A stretch of DNA of 64,000 nt from Weissella diestrammenae (lineage in GTDB: Bacteria > Bacillota > Bacilli > Lactobacillales > Lactobacillaceae): contig NZ_CP060724.1 in the NCBI RefSeq assembly GCF_014397255.1, positions 930,001-994,000 on the forward strand, given 5' to 3'. A model generated the notes under the pieces. The model did no database searches and was not told the DNA's origin. It was given only the letters and a program-made list of their open reading frames with translations. Below, one piece after another: positions 9,809 to 19,674 of the stretch. Each line of letters begins with the position of its first letter. Position 1 is the first letter of the stretch. The translations under genes and the position numbers were made by a program.

Positions 9809-11500
9809 ATGAAGATTCAAAATCCTGTTTTGCCTGGTTTTAACTCTGATCCGTCAATTATTCGTGTTGCGGATACGTACTATATTGCAACGTCTACATT
9901 CGAATGGTTCCCTGGTGTGCGTATTCACGCCTCTAAAGATTTGGTCCATTGGAATTTAGTCAAAAATGTGTTAGATACGACGACTTTACTTGATATGAAG
10001 GGTAACCCTTCATCTGGTGGTATTTGGGCTCCTGACTTGTCATATGCTGACGGTAAGTTTTGGCTAATCTTCACCGATGTGAAGATTACAGACGGCGCAT
10101 TTAAAGATATGAAAAATTATCTAACAACAGCTGACGCAATCGAAGGTCCTTGGTCTGATCCAATTTTGGTGAATGGCGTCGGATTTGATGCATCATTGTT
10201 CCACGATGATGATGGACGTAAGTATTTGGTCCAACAAACTTGGGATCATCGTGAATACCATCACCCATTTGACGGGATTACTTTGACTGAATTTGATACG
10301 ACAACGATGAAGTTAAAGCCCGAAACAGCACGCACTATCTGGGAAGGCACTGAGGTTAAGTTGGTTGAGGGACCTCATTTGTATAAAATTGATGGCTACT
10401 ATTATTTGTTCGCCGCTGAAGGGGGAACAATTTTCACCCATCAAGAAGTCGTAGCACGCTCAAAGAGCTTAAATGCATTATCGTTTGACCGCGAGCCAGA
10501 AGGACCGTTTATCACTAACTTTGACACACCAAATTCTTATCTACAAAAACAAGGGCATGGCGCTTTGGTTTCAACACTTGGTGGTGAATGGTATTATGCA
10601 TCATTAACTGCACGACCATGGAATCATGCAACGGAATCGGCAACGGATCCACGTGGCTGGTCAACTCTTGGTCGGGAGACTTCAATTCAAAAAGTAGAAT
10701 GGGATGCAGCCGGTTGGCCACGTGTCGTTGGTGGCCATGGTGGACAAACTTATGTTGATGCACCTAAAGATGCAATTGAAACGATTGCACCAGCCGATCA
10801 CTCACAACATGATGAGTTTGATGCACCACAATTGGACATTAATTGGAATACCTTACGGGTGCCATTTACTGAAAAAATGGGACAAACTGGAGAGGGCAAG
10901 CTTGTTTTACGAGGACAAGGCTCATTGGCTAATCCATTTGATTTGTCGTTGATTGCGCGTCGCTGGCAGGCATTTTATTTTGATGCCGAAACAAAGGTTA
11001 AGTTTAATCCGTACTCATATCAAGCTATGGCTGGATTGACGAATTATTATAACCACTCTCACTGGTCATGGATTTTCATTACTAAAAATGATGATGGGCA
11101 AAATGTGATTGAAGTTGGTGAGAATAAGGGCGGACTTCGGAATGGTGCTTATACGTCATATTTGAAGGATCAAGCGATTGTCATTCCAGATGGTACTGAA
11201 TATGTTTGGTTTAAGTCTGAGAACCGTAAGCAAAGCTACACGTATCATTATTCATTTGATGGTCAAAATTGGCACGACACAGGTGTCATCTTAGATGCAG
11301 CTGTTCTGTCAGATGATTATGTTGTTCGTGAATACGGTGGCTTCTTCACAGGCGCTTATGTAGGCTTGTCAGCCGTTGATTACTCAGGTTATGATTCAAC
11401 CGCTACTTTCGATTTCTTTGATTACAAAGAATTAGGTGATCGTGAATTAGCAGATGGTTCATATACATTTGAGGCGAGTGAAACGCGTGATTTTAATTAA
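9809..11500 (+). CDS. glycoside hydrolase family 43 beta-xylosidase
   Basis: 563 residues, no signal peptide, so it acts on imported xylo-oligosaccharides. The five-bladed N-terminal domain opens NPVLPGFNSDPS with the general base Asp14; the acid Glu is Glu187 in VEGPHLY. These match the positions known for Selenomonas ruminantium beta-xylosidase. A C-terminal beta-sandwich follows from about residue 330. The start at 9809 is chosen for the AAGGAGCA site 6 bases upstream; an in-frame ATG at 9764 lies close after the operator and lacks a site. No sugar transporter or regulator gene is adjacent. Confidence 0.93.
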   Translation: MKIQNPVLPGFNSDPSIIRVADTYYIATSTFEWFPGVRIHASKDLVHWNLVKNVLDTTTLLDMKGNPSSGGIWAPDLSYADGKFWLIFTDVKITDGAFKDMKNYLTTADAIEGPWSDPILVNGVGFDASLFHDDDGRKYLVQQTWDHREYHHPFDGITLTEFDTTTMKLKPETARTIWEGTEVKLVEGPHLYKIDGYYYLFAAEGGTIFTHQEVVARSKSLNALSFDREPEGPFITNFDTPNSYLQKQGHGALVSTLGGEWYYASLTARPWNHATESATDPRGWSTLGRETSIQKVEWDAAGWPRVVGGHGGQTYVDAPKDAIETIAPADHSQHDEFDAPQLDINWNTLRVPFTEKMGQTGEGKLVLRGQGSLANPFDLSLIARRWQAFYFDAETKVKFNPYSYQAMAGLTNYYNHSHWSWIFITKNDDGQNVIEVGENKGGLRNGAYTSYLKDQAIVIPDGTEYVWFKSENRKQSYTYHYSFDGQNWHDTGVILDAAVLSDDYVVREYGGFFTGAYVGLSAVDYSGYDSTATFDFFDYKELGDRELADGSYTFEASETRDFN

Positions 11501-11510
11501 TAATGGTGAT

Positions 11511-11549
11511 TAAAAGAAGTTAGGAATGAATCTTAGCTTCTTTTTATTG
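11511..11549 (+). terminator. terminator after the GH43 gene
   Basis: AAAAGAAGTTAGGA pairs, with wobbles, with TCTTAGCTTCTTTTT, ending in a T run. Confidence 0.75.
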
Positions 11550-11592
11550 CCAACTGACAGGTAGCAAGACTGTAGTGTGGGAGCGATTAAGA

Positions 11593-12300
11593 ATGAAAGA
11601 GACGATGCAAAAACGTTTAAGAGACGAATTGTTTAGCGGTTGGTTAACATTTGAAGTTATGTATGTCACAATTTTGCTTTTGATTCAAGTGATTGCATAT
11701 GTCGTTGCGCCTGATACGGTAATCGGCATGGTGTCAGGCTTGTTCGGTGTGATTGCATTGGTCTATGGCATGAAAGGTCGGAAAATCACCTTTATTTTTG
11801 GCCTGATTCAATGCGTCGCGATGGCTTATGTGGCTTGGGTGAATCATGCGTATGGTTCATTTGCAATGGATATTGTTTATGTCATTTCGCAACCAATTGG
11901 TTGGTTGATGTGGGGGCAAGATGAGTCAGTGCGTACATTTACGCGCCAAAAACGTTGGCTAATCGCGATTGGTGCATTTGGTGCTTGGCTCATTGGTTGG
12001 TGGGTTTTGGCTAGTGTCCACGGTCAATTACCCTATTTTGATAGTATTAATTTCGTTGTTGCGATGATTGCACAAGTCCTTTATATCTTGAAATATCGCG
12101 AGAATTGGTCACTGTGGATTGTAGTGAACATTGCCAATTTGCTCTATTGGATCATTTTGACGTGGCAGCAGATAGTTAATCCTCACTTAATCGGCTCGTT
12201 AGGCAGTGGCTTGTCTCAGGTTGCCCTACAATTTGCCTTGTTATTCAATAGTGTTTATGCGATTCGAATTTGGAATCAGCGACAATCACGTGACGTCTAG
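11593..12300 (+). CDS. pnuC: PnuC-type nicotinamide riboside transporter
   Basis: 235 residues with seven predicted membrane helices. The SQPIGWLMW and NWSLWIVVNIANLLYW segments are the substrate-site signatures of PnuC facilitators, which import nicotinamide riboside for NAD synthesis. GGGAG at 11579-11583 favours the ATG at 11593. Stands alone between two terminators. Confidence 0.88.
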   Translation: MKETMQKRLRDELFSGWLTFEVMYVTILLLIQVIAYVVAPDTVIGMVSGLFGVIALVYGMKGRKITFIFGLIQCVAMAYVAWVNHAYGSFAMDIVYVISQPIGWLMWGQDESVRTFTRQKRWLIAIGAFGAWLIGWWVLASVHGQLPYFDSINFVVAMIAQVLYILKYRENWSLWIVVNIANLLYWIILTWQQIVNPHLIGSLGSGLSQVALQFALLFNSVYAIRIWNQRQSRDV

Positions 12301-12325
12301 TAATAATGACTTTAATCATGAAAAA

Positions 12326-12364
12326 ATAAAGGTCGCTTTGTATTTTAACGAAGCGACTTTTTGT
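12326..12364 (+). terminator. terminator after pnuC
   Basis: AAGGTCGCTTTG pairs with the AAGCGACTTTTT side around a TATTTTAACG loop, ending in T residues. Confidence 0.8.
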
Positions 12365-12509
12365 TTGATTTCTTTTATCATGTTAAGTGTGGGCATTAGT
12401 AAAAATGACTGGTTAGGGTAAGACAGTTTGTCGATTGGTAGGAATCAGTAAGGATAATCAAAGCTAAATCATTTGATAACGCTTACAAAAAATAATTAAT
12501 CTAAAAAGC

Positions 12510-12539
12510 TTGACGCCAACTATCAAATAGATAGATAAT
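12510..12539 (+). promoter_or_regulatory. distal promoter of mntH
   Basis: TTGACG (12510-12515), 18-base spacer, GATAAT (12534-12539). It would start a leader of about 240 bases before the mntH start codon. Confidence 0.55.
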
Positions 12540-12558
12540 ACAACTAGCAATAGTAGCG

Positions 12559-12786
12559 TAAGCGAGTTAGGTATTATTCAAAAGCTTTCAACAGCCAAGT
12601 TGAATGAAATCCTTTTTGAATTATATTTAACCTAGTTTTCAATAAAGACCGGGTGAGACAACAATGTTATCATTCTGGACAGGTTAGAGACGGAACCGGA
12701 AGAACTCGCTTATTTATGCTGGCGCTAAAATATTTTGTAATCGCCGTTGAGTAGGCGGGGAATTACACCGAAAAAGGAGAATTAGA
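12559..12786 (+). ncRNA. structured 5' leader of mntH, possible metal riboswitch
   Basis: TAAGCGAGTT (12559-12568) is perfectly complementary to AACTCGCTTA (12703-12712), giving a 10-bp helix that closes a 134-base domain. Two competing hairpins follow: GGCG...CGCC and CGCCGTTGAGTAGGCGG, the latter just before the ribosome site. A closing helix followed by alternative hairpins before a manganese importer gene is the layout of a riboswitch. I could not match it to the yybP-ykoY or M-box consensus, so its class is open. Confidence 0.5.
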
Positions 12787-14184
12787 ATGGTCGATTCTAA
12801 TGAAAAGCACCACTTGATTGAGAGTGCTGAAGGTGATTTGAGTTTGGGCGAGGTAAACGGCTCAGTTGAAACACCGATGTCAGGTTCATTTTGGCGTAAG
12901 TTAGCCGCCTTTTCAGGTCCAGGGGCGCTGGTTGCAGTTGGTTACATGGACCCAGGAAATTGGGTGACTTCAGTTGGTGGTGGTGCACAATATCACTACT
13001 TATTGTTATCAATCGTTTTAATTTCATCATTAATTGCAATGATGTTGCAATATATGGCCGGAAAGCTTGGTATGGTTAAGCAAGAAGATCTGGCACAAGC
13101 CACACGTGATCGGACCAATAAAGCTGGTGGTGTGATGTTGTGGCTGATTACTGAATTGGCATTGATGGCGACTGATATTGCGGAAGTCATTGGTGGGGCG
13201 ATTGCGCTTCATTTGTTATTTGGTTGGTCAATGATTGCTTCCGTTTTAACAACTGCGTTTGACGTTGTACTGTTACTCTTGTTGATGAAGTTTGGTTTCC
13301 GTAAAATCGAAGCCATCGTGATGACATTAATCATTACAATTTTGGTTATCTTTGCCTATTTGGTGATTTTGTCAAAGCCAGATATTGTGGCGATGTTTGG
13401 TGGCTATCTGCCATCATTGCAGAGTGTCAATGGGGCATCACCAATTGGTGGTGGAGATTCACGGTTGACCTTAACCTTGGGTATTATTGGTGCAACGGTC
13501 ATGCCACACAATCTGTATTTACATTCATCAATTTCACAAACACGTAAAATTAATCGTGAAGACAAACGCGAATTAAAAGAAGCTGTGCGCTTCATGACCT
13601 GGGATTCAAATATTCAACTCACATTAGCATTTATTATTAATTCTTTGTTGTTAATTTTGGGCGCATCGCTATTCTTCGGTCACGCTGACCAAGTTGGAAC
13701 GTTTGGGTCAATGTATAAGGCGCTCTCTGATAGCACAATTGCTGGAGCGGTGGCTTCACCTGTGTTATCAACACTTTTCGCGGTGGCTTTGTTAGCATCG
13801 GGTCAAAATTCGACGATTACAGGTACTCTGACTGGTGAAATCATTATGCAAGGTTTCTTGCATATGAAGATTCCAATGTGGCTACGGCGAGTTGTGACGC
13901 GTGGTTTAGCGTTGGCACCGGTAATTGCTTTTACTATTATCTATGGTGGTAATGAGTCTAAACTGGATCAATTACTTGTCTATTCACAAGTGTTCTTGTC
14001 AGTTGCATTACCATTTGCCATGGCCCCCTTGATTTTATTTACATCATCTAAAAAGATTATGGGTGAAGACTTTGTCAATCCTAAATGGATGACCATTCTC
14101 GCTTGGATAATCTTTGTTATCTTGACAGGCTTAAATATTCAATTAGTAATTGGAATCATGCAACAATTATTTGTTGCGCTTTAA
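12787..14184 (+). CDS. mntH: NRAMP manganese/iron transporter
   Basis: Proton-coupled divalent metal importer. 465 residues, 11 membrane helices. The metal-site motifs are intact: DPGNWVTS in helix 1 (Asp and Asn ligands) and [12 protein letters not shown] in helix 6 (Met ligand). Manganese is the expected substrate in lactic acid bacteria. AAAAAGGAG precedes the ATG. It is followed 18 bases later by a universal stress protein gene, likely in one transcript. Confidence 0.95.
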   Translation: MVDSNEKHHLIESAEGDLSLGEVNGSVETPMSGSFWRKLAAFSGPGALVAVGYMDPGNWVTSVGGGAQYHYLLLSIVLISSLIAMMLQYMAGKLGMVKQEDLAQATRDRTNKAGGVMLWLITELALMATDIAEVIGGAIALHLLFGWSMIASVLTTAFDVVLLLLLMKFGFRKIEAIVMTLIITILVIFAYLVILSKPDIVAMFGGYLPSLQSVNGASPIGGGDSRLTLTLGIIGATVMPHNLYLHSSISQTRKINREDKRELKEAVRFMTWDSNIQLTLAFIINSLLLILGASLFFGHADQVGTFGSMYKALSDSTIAGAVASPVLSTLFAVALLASGQNSTITGTLTGEIIMQGFLHMKIPMWLRRVVTRGLALAPVIAFTIIYGGNESKLDQLLVYSQVFLSVALPFAMAPLILFTSSKKIMGEDFVNPKWMTILAWIIFVILTGLNIQLVIGIMQQLFVAL

Positions 14185-14202
14185 TCGATAAGGAGAGATG
14201 CA

Positions 14203-14676
14203 ATGGGTGAATTAAACTTTAATGTTGAACCAAATCAGTTTAAAACGATTTTAGTAGGGGTCGATGAATCAGAACAAGGATACTTTGCTTTAGCTAATGC
14301 CATTCACCAAGCTGGTGAAGATGGGTCAAAGTTAGTCATTGCAACAATTCTAGAAATGGGTGATTTATCAACGATTGAGGCCCTTTCGTTGACGGCCGTT
14401 AAAGCTAAACGTGAAATTTTTGAAAAAAACCTCGCACGCTATAAAGAATATGCTTTATCACAAGGTGTTGCTGATGTTGAAACAATTTTCGAAGACGGTG
14501 CAAAGGCGGGGGATGTCCTAGTACATGAAATTGCGCCAAAGGTCGGCGCAGATTTGATTGTGGTGGGTGCCCATTCTAAAGAAGGCTTCTGGGATTCTTT
14601 GGGGTCACAAGCAGCCTATGTTGCTAGACATGCTCGTGTGTCATCTATGGTTGCTCGACAACTTTATAAGCATTAA
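14203..14676 (+). CDS. universal stress protein, UspA family
   Basis: 157 residues with the alpha/beta UspA fold: a first strand KTILVGVDESEQ and a late GAHSKEGFWDSLGS segment near the nucleotide-binding G-2x-G-9x-G(S/T) motif of the family; the canonical Gly pattern is incomplete, so ATP binding is uncertain. Co-transcribed with mntH and ending in a terminator, which suggests a role in metal or oxidative stress. Confidence 0.88.
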   Translation: MGELNFNVEPNQFKTILVGVDESEQGYFALANAIHQAGEDGSKLVIATILEMGDLSTIEALSLTAVKAKREIFEKNLARYKEYALSQGVADVETIFEDGAKAGDVLVHEIAPKVGADLIVVGAHSKEGFWDSLGSQAAYVARHARVSSMVARQLYKH

Positions 14677-14686
14677 TCAGATTAAC

Positions 14687-14716
14687 CAAAGGCTGGCATC
14701 AAGTCAGCCTTTTTAT
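14687..14716 (+). terminator. terminator of mntH-usp
   Basis: AAAGGCTGGC pairs with GTCAGCCTTTTT, short loop, T run. Confidence 0.9.
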
Positions 14717-14764
14717 TATGGCAAATTATCTGACGATTATTCCGATTAAGGCTAGAGTGGCACG

Positions 14765-14773
14765 TGGTATAAT
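14765..14773 (+). promoter_or_regulatory. extended -10 promoter of rapZ-yvcK-whiA
   Basis: TGGTATAAT is an extended -10 element 31 bases before the rapZ start. Confidence 0.6.
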
Positions 14774-14804
14774 TTATAAAGATTAGTTATAAAGGTGGTG
14801 CAAA

Positions 14805-15701
14805 ATGAATAAACCAGAATTAGTGATTATTACTGGGATGTCTGGTGCCGGTAAAACAGTTGCTATGCGGTCATTTGAAGATTTGGCCTATTTTACAACT
14901 GATAATCTACCAGCTAAAATGTTGCCTGAATATTGGCAAATGTTACTGACAACAAAAAACGTTGCGAAAGCTGCAGTTGTGATTGACTTACGAGCTGAAG
15001 AGTTCTTTTCTGATCTTGTGCAAGTTGTTAAAGCAATGATGGATGAAAATCGCCAGCAACAATACAATCTTCGTGTGATTTTTTTGGATGCCACGGATGA
15101 AGAACTAGTTGCACGCTATAAGGAAACCCGTCGCCATCATCCACTAACACAGGGTGCAGGGACTTTAATTGATATTGATAATGAACGTCGTTTGTTGGCA
15201 GAAATTAAAACCCTTGCGACAGAAGTGATACAAACATCAACTTTTGGGCCGCGTGAATTGCGGCAATATATTGTCAAACATTATGGTGATTCTATCGCAC
15301 ATTCTAATTTGTTTCAGGTGCAGATTCTAAGTTTTGGCTTTAAATATGGTGCACCAATGGACGCTGATTTGGTGATTGATGTGCGATTTTTGAGTAATCC
15401 TTACTATGATCCAACGTTACGCGATTTAACTGGTATTGACGCGCCGGTTGCGGATTATATCTGGCAGTCAGAAGGTGCAGAGCTATTCTATCAAAAAGAA
15501 TTGGATATTTTACAGTGGGCCTTACCACGCTATCGAGATGAAGGGCGTTCGACTTTAACGATTGCGTTTGGATGTACTGGTGGTCAACATCGCTCAGTTG
15601 CTTTTGCTCATCGTTTGACACAAGATTTATCTACGTTTGGACCGGTTTCTGAATATCACCGTGATATGAATCGACGTAAGGATAATGGAGTTCGCGTATG
15701 A
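14805..15701 (+). CDS. rapZ: RapZ/YvcJ nucleotide-binding protein
   Basis: 298 residues. N-terminal P-loop GMSGAGKT (residues 8-15) and the C-terminal domain ending in GCTGGQHRSV, the phosphate/small-molecule-binding loop of RapZ. In E. coli the family is an RNase E adapter; in Bacillus YvcJ is a GTPase of less clear role. Its stop overlaps the yvcK start by four bases, the conserved Firmicutes order. Confidence 0.94.
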   Translation: MNKPELVIITGMSGAGKTVAMRSFEDLAYFTTDNLPAKMLPEYWQMLLTTKNVAKAAVVIDLRAEEFFSDLVQVVKAMMDENRQQQYNLRVIFLDATDEELVARYKETRRHHPLTQGAGTLIDIDNERRLLAEIKTLATEVIQTSTFGPRELRQYIVKHYGDSIAHSNLFQVQILSFGFKYGAPMDADLVIDVRFLSNPYYDPTLRDLTGIDAPVADYIWQSEGAELFYQKELDILQWALPRYRDEGRSTLTIAFGCTGGQHRSVAFAHRLTQDLSTFGPVSEYHRDMNRRKDNGVRV

Positions 15702-16711
15702 GTGAAGCAATTAAAGCACAACCGATTTCTGATAAAATCGTTGTTATCGGTGGCGGGACTGGTCAATCGGTTATTCTTGGTGGGTTACGAAAATACGATA
15801 CGGATTTAACTGCTATTATTACAGTGGCAGATGATGGTGGTTCGTCGGGCACTTTACGTGATTATTTGAAAATGGTACCACCTGGTGATATTCGAAATGT
15901 GATGGCTACCCTTTCGGATGCCCCACAGGACTTCTTAGATTTGTTTCAGTATCGGTTTACTGATGAAGCTAGTTTTTTAGCAAATCATACCATTGGCAAT
16001 TTGATGATTGCAGCGATGGCGGAGCAGTATAAAGATATTTTTGAGGCGGTGCAGTATCTATCAAAAATTATGCAGGTTAAAGGTCACATTTATCCAGTCG
16101 TCAATGAACCGTTGACGCTGCATGCGCGCTTCACTGACGGGACGTGTCTCAGCGGGGAAGCTGAAATTACGCAAGCACACAAGAAGATTACAAATATTTG
16201 GGTTGAAAATGCAGCGGGTGAAGCACCAGAAGCTACGGCTGAAGTGGTCAATTCAATTTTAGCGGCTGATATGGTAGTACTCGGTCCTGGTTCACTCTAT
16301 ACAAGTATCTTGCCAAATATTAGTGTGCCTAACATTGCTGCTGCGCTTCGGGCAACGACTGCCAAAATCGTCTATATTTCAAATATTATGACGCAAAAAG
16401 GTGAAACGGACGATTTTTCAGATGGAGATCATTTGCGAGTGATTAATCAGCAAATTGGACGTGAAGTTGTCGATGCGATGATCATGAATTCTGGTGTGGT
16501 GCCTGAAGGGTATATTGATTGGCAGCGATGGAATGAAATTTCCCATCAGGTGAAATCAGACCCCGAAGAAGTTAAAAAACAAGGTGCAACGCCAGTTTTG
16601 GCTGATTTAGTTGAACTACGAGACGACGGCGCTTTTCATAATGCAACCAAAGTTGCTGAACTATTACAAATGATTGCTAGTGACAATACGATTAAAAATC
16701 TGAAAGACTAA
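15698..16711 (+). CDS. yvcK: YvcK/CofD-like gluconeogenesis and cell-wall factor
   Basis: 337 residues. IGGGTGQSVILGGL near the N-terminus binds UDP-sugar in characterised homologs; DDGGSSGTLR and GPGSLYTSILPN are the other hallmark motifs. The protein supports morphology and growth on gluconeogenic carbon in Bacillus. Translationally coupled to rapZ. Confidence 0.95.
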   Translation: MSEAIKAQPISDKIVVIGGGTGQSVILGGLRKYDTDLTAIITVADDGGSSGTLRDYLKMVPPGDIRNVMATLSDAPQDFLDLFQYRFTDEASFLANHTIGNLMIAAMAEQYKDIFEAVQYLSKIMQVKGHIYPVVNEPLTLHARFTDGTCLSGEAEITQAHKKITNIWVENAAGEAPEATAEVVNSILAADMVVLGPGSLYTSILPNISVPNIAAALRATTAKIVYISNIMTQKGETDDFSDGDHLRVINQQIGREVVDAMIMNSGVVPEGYIDWQRWNEISHQVKSDPEEVKKQGATPVLADLVELRDDGAFHNATKVAELLQMIASDNTIKNLKD

Positions 16712-16732
16712 TTGCTAAAGGAGAGATGACCA

Positions 16733-17686
16733 ATGTCGTTTGCAAGTGACGTCAAAAAAGAGTTAACGATGTTAGAAATCACCAAGCCTTCGAATGCAAA
16801 AGCTGAACTATCGGCACTATTGCGAATGAATGGTGCCCTCGGATTAAATAATATGCAGTGGACACTTAATGTTCAAACTGAAAACGCGGCGACTGCAAGG
16901 CGTATATTATCTTTATTACAACAATTTTATGACGTACAAGCTGAAATTTCGGTGCGACGACAAATGAAACTGAAAAAAAATAATTTGTATGTCGTGCGTA
17001 TCAAACAAGATGTGAATGAGTTGTTGAATGATTTGCATATTTTCGAGTCTGGAACGATTACGTCGACTGTCTCTGAAACATGGCTGGCCGACGAAGGTAT
17101 GATTCGCTCGTACTTGCGTGGTGCATTTTTGGCTGCCGGCTCAGTTAATAATCCTGAAACGTCGCGGTATCATCTAGAGATTTATTCTTTGTATATTGAA
17201 CAGGCTGAGCAATTGGCCGCTTTAATCAATCAGTTTGGCCTAAAACCCAAGGTGCTTGAACGACGTTCCGGATATATCGTGTATCTGAAAGAAGCTGAAA
17301 AGATAGTCGATTTGTTAAATCTAATTGGTGCGACAGTTGCAATGTTAAAATTTGAAGATATCCGCGTGATGCGCGATATGCGTAATTCAGTTAATCGATT
17401 AGTTAATGCTGAAAATGCCAATATCGAGAAGACAGTCAGTGCCAGCCAAAAACAAATTGATGATATAGAATTTTTGGATGCTGAGATTGGGTTGCATCGT
17501 CTACCAATCAAGTTACGAGAAATTGCAGAAGTTCGATTGGCGCATCGCGACGATCCGTTGTCAGAATTAGGACAATATGTTCATTCGGGTGAAATTACAA
17601 AATCGGGCGTTAACCATCGACTGCGTAAAATATCTAGTTTAGCTGATACTTTACGAGAAGGCGGGCAGCTGCCAAAAAACATGTAA
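16733..17686 (+). CDS. whiA: sporulation/division regulator WhiA
   Basis: 317 residues: a LAGLIDADG homing-endonuclease-like fold ([23 protein letters not shown]) without endonuclease catalytic residues, followed by the helix-turn-helix C-terminus ending [19 protein letters not shown]-binding protein linked to cell division in Gram-positives. AAAGGAGAG precedes the ATG. Confidence 0.95.
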   Translation: MSFASDVKKELTMLEITKPSNAKAELSALLRMNGALGLNNMQWTLNVQTENAATARRILSLLQQFYDVQAEISVRRQMKLKKNNLYVVRIKQDVNELLNDLHIFESGTITSTVSETWLADEGMIRSYLRGAFLAAGSVNNPETSRYHLEIYSLYIEQAEQLAALINQFGLKPKVLERRSGYIVYLKEAEKIVDLLNLIGATVAMLKFEDIRVMRDMRNSVNRLVNAENANIEKTVSASQKQIDDIEFLDAEIGLHRLPIKLREIAEVRLAHRDDPLSELGQYVHSGEITKSGVNHRLRKISSLADTLREGGQLPKNM

Positions 17687-17704
17687 AATCCGCTGACAGA
17701 ATGT

Positions 17705-17734
17705 ATTGACCAATGCTGACTAAAAATATAAAAT
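17705..17734 (+). promoter_or_regulatory. clpP promoter overlapped by a CtsR box
   Basis: TTGACC (17706-17711), 17-base spacer, TAAAAT (17729-17734). ATTGACC and GCTGACT (17705-17711 and 17715-17721) are two heptads with a 10-base period, the reverse complement of the CtsR consensus heptad repeat; the second heptad has two mismatches. Binding would occlude the -35 box. Confidence 0.65.
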
Positions 17735-17766
17735 ATACTTTACAACCTTTAGGAGGTAATTTTACA

Positions 17767-18357
17767 ATGAATCCAATTCCATACGTGATTGAACAATCTG
17801 CCCGTGGCGAACGTTCATATGATATTTATTCACGGCTTTTAATTGACCGAATTATTATGTTGACAGGACCAATCGATTCAGCGATGGCAGCAACAGTTAA
17901 GGCGCAATTACTTTTCCTTGATGCACAAGATCCTGATAAGGATATTTATATGTACATTGATTCACCCGGTGGGGAAGTAATCGCAGGTATGTCGATTTAT
18001 GATACAATGAACTTTGTTCATGCCGATGTCCAAACCATTGTTGTCGGGTTAGCAGCATCAATGGCCTCAATTCTGGCGTCTTCAGGTGCAAAAGGTAAGC
18101 GTTTCATGTTGCCAAATTCAGAATTTTTGATTCACCAGCCAATGGGTGGTACACAAGGGCAAGAAACTGAAATGAAAATTGCCTATGAACAAATTTTTAA
18201 GACCCGTGAGCGCTTGGCTAAAGTATTAGCTGATAATTCAGGTCAACCACTTGAAAAAGTCAATGCTGATATTGAGCGTGATTACTGGCTAGACGCTGAG
18301 GAATCATTAGCTTATGGATTAATTGATAAAGTAATGATTAAGAGCAGCGATAAATAA
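17767..18357 (+). CDS. clpP: ATP-dependent Clp protease proteolytic subunit
   Basis: 196 residues, serine protease that forms the double heptamer served by ClpC/E/X. Catalytic triad motifs: GLAASMAS (Ser nucleophile), the LIHQP histidine and the [10 protein letters not shown] aspartate region. Begins [19 protein letters not shown]. The start is set by TTAGGAGG 9 bases upstream; an in-frame upstream ATG at 17713 lies within the promoter. Confidence 0.97.
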   Translation: MNPIPYVIEQSARGERSYDIYSRLLIDRIIMLTGPIDSAMAATVKAQLLFLDAQDPDKDIYMYIDSPGGEVIAGMSIYDTMNFVHADVQTIVVGLAASMASILASSGAKGKRFMLPNSEFLIHQPMGGTQGQETEMKIAYEQIFKTRERLAKVLADNSGQPLEKVNADIERDYWLDAEESLAYGLIDKVMIKSSDK

Positions 18358-18372
18358 TTAAATATGATATTG

Positions 18373-18406
18373 AATAGAGTCTTGCGATATGTAAGGCTCT
18401 TTTTGT
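18373..18406 (+). terminator. terminator after clpP
   Basis: AGAGTCTTGC pairs with GTAAGGCTCTTTTTG with one wobble. The remaining 250 bases up to the opp genes are A/T-rich and I see no clear promoter or other feature there. Confidence 0.7.
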
Positions 18407-18658
18407 TGCAATAAAATATATAAACACTTAAATGATATTTTGTCTTAAATGATTACATCTATTTTTTGAATAGATAATATCCTCATTTTACATAAACTGT
18501 CAATAAACAGTTTCGAGCAAATAAATGAGATTGTTTCTAATTTTAGTGGACTTATTATGAGAAAACAATTAAAATGAATTTTATTATGAATTGAACCAAA
18601 TTTTAGGACATGTGAATTCATGACATTAGTATATTCGATCGATAGAGGGAAACGAACT

Positions 18659-19663
18659 ATGGCAGAGCATCAAACATCATTACTACGTGCAAAAAACGTC
18701 AGTGTTGCATTTAAAATTCGTGGTGAGTACATCACGGCTGTTTCAAATGTTGACTTAACCGTTAAGCCGGGTGAAGTCTATGCGTTAGTTGGCGAGTCAG
18801 GGTCGGGTAAATCAACCTTAGCAACAGCGATGATTGGATTGCATGACCCAGCTTATACCAAAGTGACGGGCGATATCCAATTTGAAACGCAGGATTTATT
18901 GAAATTAACTAATGAGGAATGGCCAGCTTTACGAGGCAATGTCATGAGCATGATTTTTCAAGATCCATTATCGGCATTGAATCCATTACAAAAAATCGGT
19001 GATCAAATCAAAGAGGCTTTGATGATGCACGATGTCTATCCTGAAACAGCATATGATGACCGTGTCCTTGATCTATTAAATAGTGTCGGAATCAACCATC
19101 CCAAATGGGTCGCAAATGAATTCCCCCATCAATTATCTGGTGGTATGCGCCAACGCGTAGTGATAGCGATAGCCGTTGCGAACAAACCACGCTTGATTAT
19201 TGCCGATGAGCCAACTACTGCATTGGACGTTACCATTCAAGCCCAAATTTTGGATTTATTAAAGACAATTCAAAAAGAAAATTCAGCGGGTATTTTGTTG
19301 ATAACACATGATTTGGGCGTTGTTGCTGAAGTGGCGGATACGGTTGGTGTGATGTATGCCGGCCAAATCGTCGAACAGGCCCCAGTGGCAAAGCTATTTG
19401 AGGCGCCCAAGCATCCTTATACGCGTTCGCTCTTACGATCAATTCCAACACTTGATCAACAAAATGATGATTTGTATGTGATTGCTGGTTCGGTACCATC
19501 ATTGAAGAAAATGGATCATCGTCGAGATATGTTCCTTGACCGGATACCATGGATCGATGATGATTTGCGCCAGGCAACTAATGTGTCATTGAACGAGGTG
19601 AGCCCTGAACATTTTGTCCGAGGGACTGCGTGGCAAACGTTTAGGTTTGCAGAAGAAAAATAG
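18659..19663 (+). CDS. oppD: oligopeptide ABC transporter ATPase OppD
   Basis: 334 residues. Walker [10 protein letters not shown], signature LSGGMRQRV, Walker [13 protein letters not shown], switch His in ITHDLGVV, then the oligopeptide/dipeptide C-terminal extension ([12 protein letters not shown]). AGAGGGA 8 bases upstream decides the ATG at 18659. First gene of a five-gene opp operon in the order D-F-B-C-A. Confidence 0.94.
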   Translation: MAEHQTSLLRAKNVSVAFKIRGEYITAVSNVDLTVKPGEVYALVGESGSGKSTLATAMIGLHDPAYTKVTGDIQFETQDLLKLTNEEWPALRGNVMSMIFQDPLSALNPLQKIGDQIKEALMMHDVYPETAYDDRVLDLLNSVGINHPKWVANEFPHQLSGGMRQRVVIAIAVANKPRLIIADEPTTALDVTIQAQILDLLKTIQKENSAGILLITHDLGVVAEVADTVGVMYAGQIVEQAPVAKLFEAPKHPYTRSLLRSIPTLDQQNDDLYVIAGSVPSLKKMDHRRDMFLDRIPWIDDDLRQATNVSLNEVSPEHFVRGTAWQTFRFAEEK

Positions 19664-19674
19664 AGGGCGAAGCT

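Noticed and set aside
12559-12712. M-box or yybP-ykoY riboswitch before mntH
   Set aside because: The helix layout is suggestive, but the conserved core words of both classes could not be found by eye.
15340-15621. 93-residue minus-strand frame inside rapZ
   Set aside because: Antisense to a conserved gene, without ribosome site or recognisable sequence.
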